In this document: positions 15,715 through 23,924 of the stretch, piece by piece
How the letters are laid out: every line of letters begins with the position of its first letter
Position numbering within the stretch: position 1 is the first letter of the stretch
Origin: Larkinella sp. C7
GTDB lineage: Bacteria > Bacteroidota > Bacteroidia > Cytophagales > Spirosomataceae
Assembly (NCBI RefSeq): GCF_006149005.1
Contig: NZ_VBSL01000006.1
Location: 62,001-126,000, forward strand
Direction of reading: 5' to 3'
DNA: 64,000 nucleotides
Program-made: the position numbers and the translations under genes
The notes under the pieces: generated by a model
The model's database searches: none
What the model saw: the letters and a program-made list of their open reading frames with translations, nothing else
What the model was told of the DNA's origin: nothing

Positions 15715-17505
15715 TTAATAGCCGGGGTTTCCATTGCCTAATAATGAGCCAGCCTTGCTGCGTTCCGACGCTGGAATCTGGAAGTAATAGTCTTTGACCT
15801 GATACGTTTTTCCACCGCCATTTGGCGTTTTTTCGAAGACATAATCCTTCGAGTTGACATCATAATAGATATACAGTCCGTTGGGAATCCAGCCGCTGAA
15901 TTCGGTCGTCAGGGTCCGCCATCTTCTCAAATCCCAGAAGGTCCGGTTTTCAAAGGCCAGCTCCACATTCCGTTCATTCCGGATTTTAGCCCGGTCGATG
16001 GTGGTCAGTTTGGCAATACCCGCCCGGGTGCGGAGTTGATTCACAGCGTCCAGGGCTTCAGAAGCCGGTTTTCCCAGTTCAAAAGCGGCTTCCGCATAAT
16101 TCAGCAGCACTTCGCCCAGCCGCATATCGAGCCAGTCCGTTTCTGAGGTCCAGTCCACGCACAAATTAGCGGGCCGAACCGGATCAAGCCATTTTTTCAG
16201 CCAGAAGGCGCTGGCACCGTTGTTCGAATTACCGGTGGCTCGTACCGAATTGGCCGTCGGGTTGGCCACGATCTGTTTTTTGTCGATGTCGAAATACTGG
16301 TTGAGCGCCGTTCCGTTATATCGTACCCCGTTGAAAATGACCCCGCGCTGACCGGTAATTTCGACGCCCTTGAATGAGCTGCCCGTTGAAATGACGGAGC
16401 CGAAAAAGCGCGGATCTTTGTTTTTGAAAACGTCCTGCGGGTTTTTGTAGTGGACATACGCGCCGGGCGTTCCGATGTTCAGCGTTCCTTCCGAACCGTC
16501 TACGTATTCAAACCGCTCGATCATGTCCAGGGGCGGGGTCAGGCGGTTGGCATACCCGATTGGCGAACGAATGGCTTCCGGCAAGGCCATCAAATCCTGC
16601 GAGTGCGTCCGTCGTGTCGATTCATAATCCCAGCCCTTACAAAAAATGGCTTCCGGATTGCCTTGCAGTTCATAAAAAAGCATCTGGAAGTTCTGCGCTT
16701 TGTCGGTCGGATACTTGTTGAACAGGCTGTATTTTCCACCATCGATAATGGCTTTGGACGCATCGTAAGCGGCTTGCAGATAAGGCGTTGCCTTGGCCGG
16801 GTCAACGCCCACCAGGCCTTCCAACTGAACGGTTCCAAATTTGGCGATCGAACCTGCGTGCAGCATCGACCGTGAAAGCAGCGCCAGGGCCACAAATTTG
16901 TTGGCCCGTCCGTATACGCTGTTGGCCGGTAGGTTGGCGGCCGCAAAATCCAGGTCCGATTTAACCAGATCCCAGACGTCGGCTTCCTTGCTTCGCGGCA
17001 GGTTCAGTTCCTGCGTATTGCCATCGACGGCGGTTTGTGGTTCCCGTAAAATCGGCACACCACCCCAATACTTGACCAGTTCCTGGTAATAATAGGCCCG
17101 CACAAACCGGGCTTCGGCGACGTACACATTTTTGGTCGCTTCCGGAATCGAAACCGTCGCAATTTCCTTGATAAAGGTGTTTACATTCCGAATCGCCCGG
17201 TATAATTTTCCCCAGTTTTCGTCATTGTTGGAGGCATTGGTCGAACTGGTCGCTTCCCAGGTCCAGTTGGCCGTATATCCGTCGCCATTTCCCGGAAATT
17301 CACCAAACCGACCGTTGCAATAACTGAAATCCTCGACGGGTAGATCTTTGTACAGCGTGGCAAAATAGGCTTCCACAGCCTCCGGACTGCTGAAAACCTG
17401 TTCGGCCGTCAGCAGATCGACCGGTTTTTTATCCAGAAAACTATCGCTGCAGGCCGATAAGCCAACCACGCCTAGCAAGACAATGTATTTTTTAAGGTTT
17501 TTCAT
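15715..17505 (-). CDS. SusD/RagB family glycan-binding lipoprotein
   Basis: 596 residues. The lipobox is LSAC (Cys19), followed by the SusD N-terminal pattern SDSFLDKKPVD and LTAEQVFSSPEAVEAY. TPR-like helices include ARFVRAYYYQELVKYWGGVPIL, and the C-terminal SusD domain has LRTRAGIAKL, then IRNERNVELAFENRTFWDLRRW. SusD proteins cap the SusC barrel as a hinged lid and bind oligosaccharide. The gene sits between susC (13 bp gap) and the DUF3823 gene (12 bp gap). Confidence 0.96.
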   Translation of the reverse strand: MKNLKKYIVLLGVVGLSACSDSFLDKKPVDLLTAEQVFSSPEAVEAYFATLYKDLPVEDFSYCNGRFGEFPGNGDGYTANWTWEATSSTNASNNDENWGKLYRAIRNVNTFIKEIATVSIPEATKNVYVAEARFVRAYYYQELVKYWGGVPILREPQTAVDGNTQELNLPRSKEADVWDLVKSDLDFAAANLPANSVYGRANKFVALALLSRSMLHAGSIAKFGTVQLEGLVGVDPAKATPYLQAAYDASKAIIDGGKYSLFNKYPTDKAQNFQMLFYELQGNPEAIFCKGWDYESTRRTHSQDLMALPEAIRSPIGYANRLTPPLDMIERFEYVDGSEGTLNIGTPGAYVHYKNPQDVFKNKDPRFFGSVISTGSSFKGVEITGQRGVIFNGVRYNGTALNQYFDIDKKQIVANPTANSVRATGNSNNGASAFWLKKWLDPVRPANLCVDWTSETDWLDMRLGEVLLNYAEAAFELGKPASEALDAVNQLRTRAGIAKLTTIDRAKIRNERNVELAFENRTFWDLRRWRTLTTEFSGWIPNGLYIYYDVNSKDYVFEKTPNGGGKTYQVKDYYFQIPASERSKAGSLLGNGNPGY

Positions 17506-17518
17506 GGGTGTTGGGTGA

Positions 17519-20500
17519 TCAAAAAGAAAGTTGGAGGCCCAGGTTCACGTTCATCGTCAGCGGATAATTGTAGCTGTAAAGCCGGTCGTCGGTGTATTCC
17601 GGGTCTACAAAGTCAAGCCCTTTCGAGAAAGTGAACAGATTATAACCGTTGCCGAAGACACGCAATCCTTTGATGTGTGCTTTGCTCAACAAGGTTTTCG
17701 GAAGACTGTAGCCAATTTCCAGGCTTTTTACGCGCAGATAGGTCGCGTCGAACCGCCAGAATTCATTGCTTCGGTAATTTTGCCGCTGGCCGGTCGATGG
17801 GTATTTTCCCGGAATCCATTCGCTGGCGGCATCCACGACATCCGAACGATGCCAGCGGTCGTTAAACGCGCTGATCGGGTTGGCGGTGGCAAAATAAAAC
17901 GGTCTGGATAGTTGATCCTGGTAGGCCACCTGATACATGGTTGCGCCCTGCAAGAGCATCGAAACGTCGAAGCCTTTCCATGAAACCGTAAGGTTGGTAC
18001 CGAAATAGATCGCCGGTTTGCTCTGTCCGCGTCCGATGACGGTTTCGTCAAGATTGGAAATAATGCCGTCGCCGTTCAAGTCGACGTATTTGATATCACC
18101 GGGCAGAACCGTCCGGTTGCCCGCGCCGTCCATGATCGGAGCATTCCGGATTTCCTCCAGCGTTTGAAACTGTCCGTCGGTTTTGTAGCCCCAGACAATG
18201 TCGTTGAACCGACCGGCATTCCGGTTTCGCCAGAAATCATAATCGCTGTTGGCGGGCGTTTCTTCGCGATACCGGTATTGCGTCCGGGCGTAACTCATGT
18301 TGGCCGAAATCGAGTAATTCACATCCCGAATCTTGTTGCGATGGCCCAGCACGATTTCGAATCCCTGCGTACGGTCCTGATTCAGATTGACTTGCGGAAG
18401 ATTGACACCATAGGTTGCCGGAATGGTCGAAATCCGGTCGCCCAGCAAACCGTCCCGATCCCGGCGAAATACGTCGGCTTCGAACGTGAGCAGGCTGTTC
18501 CAGAGTGCGCCTTCCAGACCAAAATTGGTGGTTGTCGAGGTATACCACGTAATGTTGGGATTGGCCGAATTTTTGAAACCGAGCCCGCCCACGAAGTTCG
18601 TCCCGAACTGATACCCGCTGCTTGGGTAGGTATAACCGGTCAGAAACTGAAACGACGAACCGGAAATGCCGTCATCACCCAGAACACCGTACGAACCGCG
18701 TAGTTTCAGGTTGGAAATGAAAGGTAGACTGTTTCGAATGAAGGCTTCTTCTGAAAGCCGCCAGCCCGCCGAGACATACGGAAAGAAACCCCAGCGGCTG
18801 TTTTTGGGGAAACTGGACGAACCGTCGTAGCGAAAACCGGCCTCAACCAGGTACTTCCCGGCGTAATCATAATTGACACGACCCACGTAACTCATGTTGG
18901 CGCTCGAACTGTAGCCGGAGCCGATGGCGTCGGTTTTCCGGCTTCCGGCAGCGAGTTGGTCAACAGCATCAATGATAAACTGGGTGGACGCGTTGTTGCT
19001 GTTGTTCACCCGGTCGATCTGTTCATACAGACCCAGCGCGCCGACGTTGTGCTTTCCGAAGCTGTTCTGGTAGTTGAACGACAACTGAACATCATTCCGT
19101 TTTCCCTGGCCGAACGCTTCATTGATGCGGGAAGGGGCAAGGTGCAAATACGGTTTTTGATAATACGTCTGCGTGGCTGCGTCGAACAGATACTCGTACT
19201 GGTTGTATTTCTTGGTAAACTGCTTGCGGAAACTGTAGTTGTTGTCGTAGGCATACTGCGCCTTGAGACTCAGCCCTTTCACAAACGGAACCACATACGA
19301 CACCTGAAACGTGGAGGTCAGAAATTTCTCATCATTCCGGTTGTACCCACTGTAGGCTTCGGAGAAATCGGCAATCGGATGGCTCAACGCGCTCAGGGGT
19401 TGACGCAGATAGGCCGGGTCGTTGTTCGAATAGAGCGGTTCGGTCGGGTCCCATTGCCAGGTATTTTTCAGCAACGCCCAAATCCCCTGGCTCGGTTCGT
19501 TGCTGATCGAATTGATCAACGCAATGTTCGCGCCCATCGTCAATCCTTTGGTCAGTTCAGCGTCGATGTTGAGCCGCAGGTTGTATTTTTTTCCGGTCAG
19601 GATGTCCGATTTAAACAAACCGCCTTCGCCAAAAAAGCCGGCAGAAGCAAAATACCGGAGTTTGTCCGTTCCACCGTTAATGGTCAGATTGTGTTGCTGT
19701 TGCGAAGCCCGGTCGCGCAAAACCGCCTTTAAAAAATCGGTACTGGTGGCCTTTCCGCTTTGAAAATCGGCCAGTTGTGCCGCCGAATACTTGGGGGGCG
19801 TAAATTCACCCCGGTTACTGATGTTGTTGTTGACGTGTTGTTCGTTGAAGAGGGTTGCGTACTGAAAGGCATTGGATAGTTGGGGGTATTGGGTAATGAT
19901 CTGTTGCCCGATGTGTGTCGTATAGTTCACCTGAACCTTGCCCTGGCTCCCTTTTTTGGTGGTAACCAGCACCACACCGTTGGCTGCTTTTACCCCGTAA
20001 ATAGCCGCCGTGGCATCTTTCAGGATCGAGACACTTTCAATTTCGTTGGGATCAAGTCGGTCAAAACCGGATTTGTCGCGCTGAACGCCGTCCACAATGA
20101 TCAGCGGTCCCCCGGTTTGATTGCCGTTGATGTCATTGGGGTCCGTATAACTAAACCCCCGAATGTCGATCTGGGAATCGTATTTGCCGGGTTGGCTCGA
20201 CAACTGCACCACCCGGACGCCGGGGGCGCGCCCGGTCAGTGTGTTGGTCACGTCGTTGTTCGAATTAATCACCAGCTCTTTACTGGCAACCGTTGCGATT
20301 GCCCCCGTAACATTCACCTTCCGCTGCGTACCATAACCCACTACCACCACCTCGCCCAGCGCCTGCGCATCTTCTTTCAGCGTAACATCCAGCGAACTCC
20401 GGTTGTCGACAGCCGCTTCGTAGGAAAGGTAACCGACAAACGAAAAAACCAGTGTTGTGGCTTCATTCGGAATGCTCAGGGTATAAACGCCTTTTTCGTT

Positions 20501-20794
20501 GGTGGTCGTGCCACGGGATGTCCCCTTGATTACGATGTTGACACCCGGTAATGCGCCCCCTTTTTCGTCGGACACTTTCCCCGTTATGGTCCGGTCCGGC
20601 AGGCTCTGGCGGGTGGTTGCAGGTTGTAACCGCAGAGGCCGGGCTAGTGAAGCCGAGGGTGGACTGGATCGGTGCGCCAGCAATTCCTGGGCTTTTACGG
20701 GCAGCGTGCCGACCAGTCCGATGATCAGAAACGCCCGGATGAGGTGCCCATATGGCACCCGCATCATGTTTAAGGCAAATAAAAATTTTTGCAT
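17519..20794 (-). CDS. SusC/RagA family TonB-dependent outer-membrane transporter
   Basis: 1091 residues with a signal peptide and a CarboxypepD_reg-like domain from about residue 68 (TITGKVSDEKGGALPGVNIV). Next come the SusC box GEVVVVGYGTQ, the plug domain (VRVVQLSSQPG; PLIIVDGVQRDKSGFDRLDP; VSILKDATAAIYG; GVVLVTTKKG), and a 22-strand-type barrel ending in LGLQLSF. It drives TonB-dependent import of oligosaccharides with SusD. An in-frame ATG at residue 11 (MMRV) is an alternative start. Its upstream region carries the triple TTAAG operator shared with the GH95 gene. Confidence 0.96.
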   Translation of the reverse strand: MQKFLFALNMMRVPYGHLIRAFLIIGLVGTLPVKAQELLAHRSSPPSASLARPLRLQPATTRQSLPDRTITGKVSDEKGGALPGVNIVIKGTSRGTTTNEKGVYTLSIPNEATTLVFSFVGYLSYEAAVDNRSSLDVTLKEDAQALGEVVVVGYGTQRKVNVTGAIATVASKELVINSNNDVTNTLTGRAPGVRVVQLSSQPGKYDSQIDIRGFSYTDPNDINGNQTGGPLIIVDGVQRDKSGFDRLDPNEIESVSILKDATAAIYGVKAANGVVLVTTKKGSQGKVQVNYTTHIGQQIITQYPQLSNAFQYATLFNEQHVNNNISNRGEFTPPKYSAAQLADFQSGKATSTDFLKAVLRDRASQQQHNLTINGGTDKLRYFASAGFFGEGGLFKSDILTGKKYNLRLNIDAELTKGLTMGANIALINSISNEPSQGIWALLKNTWQWDPTEPLYSNNDPAYLRQPLSALSHPIADFSEAYSGYNRNDEKFLTSTFQVSYVVPFVKGLSLKAQYAYDNNYSFRKQFTKKYNQYEYLFDAATQTYYQKPYLHLAPSRINEAFGQGKRNDVQLSFNYQNSFGKHNVGALGLYEQIDRVNNSNNASTQFIIDAVDQLAAGSRKTDAIGSGYSSSANMSYVGRVNYDYAGKYLVEAGFRYDGSSSFPKNSRWGFFPYVSAGWRLSEEAFIRNSLPFISNLKLRGSYGVLGDDGISGSSFQFLTGYTYPSSGYQFGTNFVGGLGFKNSANPNITWYTSTTTNFGLEGALWNSLLTFEADVFRRDRDGLLGDRISTIPATYGVNLPQVNLNQDRTQGFEIVLGHRNKIRDVNYSISANMSYARTQYRYREETPANSDYDFWRNRNAGRFNDIVWGYKTDGQFQTLEEIRNAPIMDGAGNRTVLPGDIKYVDLNGDGIISNLDETVIGRGQSKPAIYFGTNLTVSWKGFDVSMLLQGATMYQVAYQDQLSRPFYFATANPISAFNDRWHRSDVVDAASEWIPGKYPSTGQRQNYRSNEFWRFDATYLRVKSLEIGYSLPKTLLSKAHIKGLRVFGNGYNLFTFSKGLDFVDPEYTDDRLYSYNYPLTMNVNLGLQLSF

Positions 20795-20826
20795 AAACCC
20801 TGATTTTATTGGATTAGATTTTGGGC

Positions 20827-20870
20827 GAAGTACATCGGCAGGGCTTAAAAAAATCTTAATAAATGCTTAA
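20827..20870 (-). promoter_or_regulatory. triple TTAAG operator and core promoter of susC
   Basis: Read on the minus strand: TTAAGC (20870-20865), TTAAGA (20859-20854) and TTAAGC (20848-20843), exactly 11 bp apart. After 9 bp comes GTACTTC (20833-20827). susC starts 33 bp further on. The same arrangement, 27 of 28 bases identical over the repeat block, precedes the GH95 gene at 23748-23791. Spacing of 11 bp is the one used by OmpR/SARP winged-helix regulators. Confidence 0.8.
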
Positions 20871-20971
20871 TTAGCAGGGCTTCACTCTGTGTTTTATCAC
20901 TATTAATATGGTTTTTTTATAATTTAATGCCTTCTGCCCGGACCTGGGTGAGACCCTTCAGGGGTTTTGAC

Positions 20972-20986
20972 AGGAGGTGAATATTG
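20972..20986 (+). promoter_or_regulatory. strong Shine-Dalgarno before a TTG codon
   Basis: AGGAGGTGA at 20972-20980 is a near-perfect anti-16S match, six bases before TTG 20984 when counted from AGGAGG. Such strong ribosome-binding sites are rare in Bacteroidota. It argues for initiation at TTG for the regulator gene, although ATGs at 21041 or 21101 would place the signal peptide closer to the N-terminus. Confidence 0.45.
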
Positions 20987-23686
20987 GATAACTTAGGGGC
21001 ATTGGCGGCATCAGTCGTCTCGAATAGAATAAGCCGCAGCATGAAAGGCGACGCTCAAAGAGCCCAACAATACCGATTGGCGGGCTGGATAACCAGAATG
21101 ATGGAAGGCTTTCCCGAAACGTTGTCCAGTCCGTTCCTGCGTTTATCTTTTTATACCGTCGCCCTACTGCTGGTGGTCACTACTTCCGCAACGGCTCAAT
21201 CCTACGGGTTGCGCTTCGCAGGTCACGAAGAAATTCAGGACAACCGGACTTCGCTGGATTTGACGCCCGAAAAACCGCTGTGTCTCAACGGCAACGTCGA
21301 ACTGTCGTTTGATGTGTCACTGGCGGCCAGCTATAAAACGTATTTTGGCTACATTTTCAGGATTATTCAGGACGAGAAGCAAAACCTGGATCTGCTGTAC
21401 GACCAGAAGTCGCTCAACTTCAAAATGATCATTGGCGAACGGTTTTCTCCATCCGTTATCAAGCTCGATTCGGCGCATGTATTCAACCATTGGAATCATT
21501 TTAAACTCCAACTGGATCTGAAAAACCGCACCATGAGTGTTTACGTAAATAACAAAAGGGTTATTACCGATAAAATCGCATTCAAAGAATCCGGATGTTT
21601 CAGGATCTTTTTTGGCAGCAACGAATTCCGGGAGTTCAAATCGAAAGATTTGCCGCCGATGGATATCAAAGACATCAGCCTGTCTGAAAATGGCCAACGG
21701 ATTCATGATTGGCCGTTGAATGAAGTCAGAGGAACAACCGCAAAAGATGAGCTTTCCGGGCAGCCGGCCGTCGTTAAAAATCCCGTCTGGATTAAAGCAC
21801 TGCACAATGAATGGAACGTGGCGGATCAGTTTACGCTGAAAGGCCGGGCCACCGTAGCGTTTGATCCGGCGTCTGAAACCGTATGTGTTACGGGGTCGGA
21901 TGCGCTTTATCAGTATTCGGTGCGAAACCGGCAGGGTGTTCTCCAGGGGCAAAAAACTCCTCCCAAAAGCTTTTTTCTGGGTAGTCAGGCCGTCTACAAT
22001 CCTTTTACCGCCCGGTTTTATGATTATTACGTCGACCAGAAAGCCGTGTCGGTGTATGACCCCGTTTCACGTAGCTGGACCACCGAAACCATGACGCCCA
22101 GCCCGGTGAAAGTGACCGAATACTGGCACGCGAACCAATTTGTTTCCGGGCTTGATTCATCCCTGTATATTCTGGGCGGTTATGGCCAGTTAACGTATAA
22201 AAACAGCATCTTTCGCTATCACTTTGCTTCCGGAAAATGGGAAACGCTGCCCACCCGGGGCGATGTTTTTACCCCCCGATATCTGGCGGCTTTGGGCACA
22301 ACCGCCCAGGCCGACACCGCCTATTTAATCGGTGGGTACGGAAGCCTGACGGGTGAACAAATGGTTAATCCGAAAAGCAATTATGATTTGTTGCAGTATG
22401 TGGTGAAAGACAATACGTTCCGGAAACTGTATGAATTGAAGGTTCCGAAAACGGATTTTGCGTTTGCCAATTCCCTGGTGATCGATTCTAAATCGAAGAC
22501 TTTTTACGGCCTTATTTTTCCGAATCAACAGTTTAAGTCACAGCTTCAACTGATTCGGGGTTCGCTGTCGGAACCGACGTATGAACGGGTCGGTCACTCG
22601 ATACCGTACCCCTTCCACGACATTCACTCGTATTCAGATCTCTATTATTGCCCGATTAGTCAGAAACTGATCGCGGTTACGCTGTATCGGAATGAGCCGA
22701 ACAACACCACGGATGTGAAGCTCTATACGATTTCGTTCCCGCCCAACAAATTGGAGGTGCAGACGGCTTCGGTAAAACCGTCGTCGGGCTCCGTTTGGCC
22801 GTGGCTGCTGGCCGGATTCGCCGTCGGTGCGGGCGCTCTGGTTTGGCGGTATGTCCGCACCAAACGTCGTTCCGCATCGAAAACAGAACTTGTACCGGTT
22901 TTCGACAATCACCCGGTTACCGCGCCAGGAAGTAGCTCTCAGGCTTTGGTGGTTGATCCGACGCCGAAAGCAAGCATTTTCTTTTTTGGCAATTTTCAGG
23001 TGCTGGATCACGCTGGAAACGACATTACCAAAGCGTTCACCCCCCTGCTAAAAGAGCTTTTTCTGCTGCTGGCGCTCAATAGCATCGACAAACAACGCGG
23101 GCTTCCGTCCGAAAAACTCAACGAAATTCTCTGGCCAGACAAGTCGGGTCGGGACGCGAGTAATAACCGCTCCGTCAACATCGCCAAACTAAGGAGTATT
23201 CTGGATAAAGTCGGTTTCTGCTCGCTCTCCAAAGAGTCCGGCTACTGGAAAGTGGAGTTTGATTTTAACCAGCTCTATGTCGATTATGAACGCTACGTGG
23301 CCATTATCAACAACAAAGCCGCGCTGACCAAACAGACGATTTTTGAATTGGGCGAAATCACCAAACGCGGTTCGTTTTTGCTGAACACCGAGTACTACTG
23401 GCTGGACGATTTCAAAGCCGATATTTCCAACAAAATCATCAACACCTTTCTGCAATACGCGGATAAATTAAGCATCAGCGAAGATCCCGAGTTTCTGATC
23501 CAGATTACAAACTTCATTTTTTATTACGATCCCGTCAACGAAGACGCCATTATTCTGAAGTGCAAAGCCTTGTCATTGATGGGAAAACACACGCTGGCGA
23601 AGAACACCTTCGAGAAATTTGTCCGGGATTACAAAGCCATTTACGGCGAAGAATACGAGCAATCGTTCTCGGCCATAATCGATTAG
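20984..23686 (+). CDS. membrane-spanning SARP-type one-component regulator (LamG + Kelch sensor)
   Basis: 900 residues from TTG 20984; the export signal is at about 50-72 (LRLSFYTVALLLVVTTSATA), so ATG 21101 is also possible. Domains in order: LamG/concanavalin-like fold (about 75-245), Kelch-type propeller (about 270-590, repeats such as SSLYILGGYGQL, TAYLIGGYGSL), a TM helix (about 604-622, WPWLLAGFAVGAGALVW) and a basic RTKRR stop. The cytoplasmic winged helix (about 663-765) has LNEILWPDKSGRDASNNRSV and NIAKLRSIL, then a BTAD-like helical domain (about 770-900). No kinase or receiver is present. Two glycan-binding-type folds outside and an OmpR/SARP DNA-binding module inside suggest direct sensing and control of the flanking glycan locus. 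The architecture is seen; the function is inferred. Confidence 0.85.
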   Translation: MDNLGALAASVVSNRISRSMKGDAQRAQQYRLAGWITRMMEGFPETLSSPFLRLSFYTVALLLVVTTSATAQSYGLRFAGHEEIQDNRTSLDLTPEKPLCLNGNVELSFDVSLAASYKTYFGYIFRIIQDEKQNLDLLYDQKSLNFKMIIGERFSPSVIKLDSAHVFNHWNHFKLQLDLKNRTMSVYVNNKRVITDKIAFKESGCFRIFFGSNEFREFKSKDLPPMDIKDISLSENGQRIHDWPLNEVRGTTAKDELSGQPAVVKNPVWIKALHNEWNVADQFTLKGRATVAFDPASETVCVTGSDALYQYSVRNRQGVLQGQKTPPKSFFLGSQAVYNPFTARFYDYYVDQKAVSVYDPVSRSWTTETMTPSPVKVTEYWHANQFVSGLDSSLYILGGYGQLTYKNSIFRYHFASGKWETLPTRGDVFTPRYLAALGTTAQADTAYLIGGYGSLTGEQMVNPKSNYDLLQYVVKDNTFRKLYELKVPKTDFAFANSLVIDSKSKTFYGLIFPNQQFKSQLQLIRGSLSEPTYERVGHSIPYPFHDIHSYSDLYYCPISQKLIAVTLYRNEPNNTTDVKLYTISFPPNKLEVQTASVKPSSGSVWPWLLAGFAVGAGALVWRYVRTKRRSASKTELVPVFDNHPVTAPGSSSQALVVDPTPKASIFFFGNFQVLDHAGNDITKAFTPLLKELFLLLALNSIDKQRGLPSEKLNEILWPDKSGRDASNNRSVNIAKLRSILDKVGFCSLSKESGYWKVEFDFNQLYVDYERYVAIINNKAALTKQTIFELGEITKRGSFLLNTEYYWLDDFKADISNKIINTFLQYADKLSISEDPEFLIQITNFIFYYDPVNEDAIILKCKALSLMGKHTLAKNTFEKFVRDYKAIYGEEYEQSFSAIID

Positions 23687-23747
23687 TCTGTGCTGGCCGG
23701 AAATGATTGATCCGATTTTCCGGCTGTTCTTCCGGTTTTTTGCCCCG

Positions 23748-23791
23748 TTAAGCGTTTATTAAGATTTTTTTAAGCTTCGCAGCCGTACTTC
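23748..23791 (+). promoter_or_regulatory. triple TTAAG operator and core promoter of the GH95 operon
   Basis: TTAAGC (23748-23753), TTAAGA (23759-23764) and TTAAGC (23770-23775) recur at exact 11-bp steps. After 9 bp comes GTACTTC (23785-23791). The block matches the one before susC in units, spacers (27 of 28 bases) and distance to GTACTTC. It starts 62 bp after the regulator gene ends and 177 bp before the preferred GH95 start. Confidence 0.8.
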
Positions 23792-23924
23792 ACACCGGGT
23801 TGTCGCTATAGGTATTGTTGGCAAATTTGTCGGGGCCATAACCGGTATGAAATTCTTCGCGCGGCCTTTGGTGAAGGAGTTCATCTCTTCCGAAACGGGT
23901 AAATGGCGATATTCTGGAATTCCT

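Noticed and set aside
23690-23745. rho-independent terminator after the membrane regulator
   Set aside because: CCGG-containing words and a T6 run are present but no continuous stem forms on inspection.
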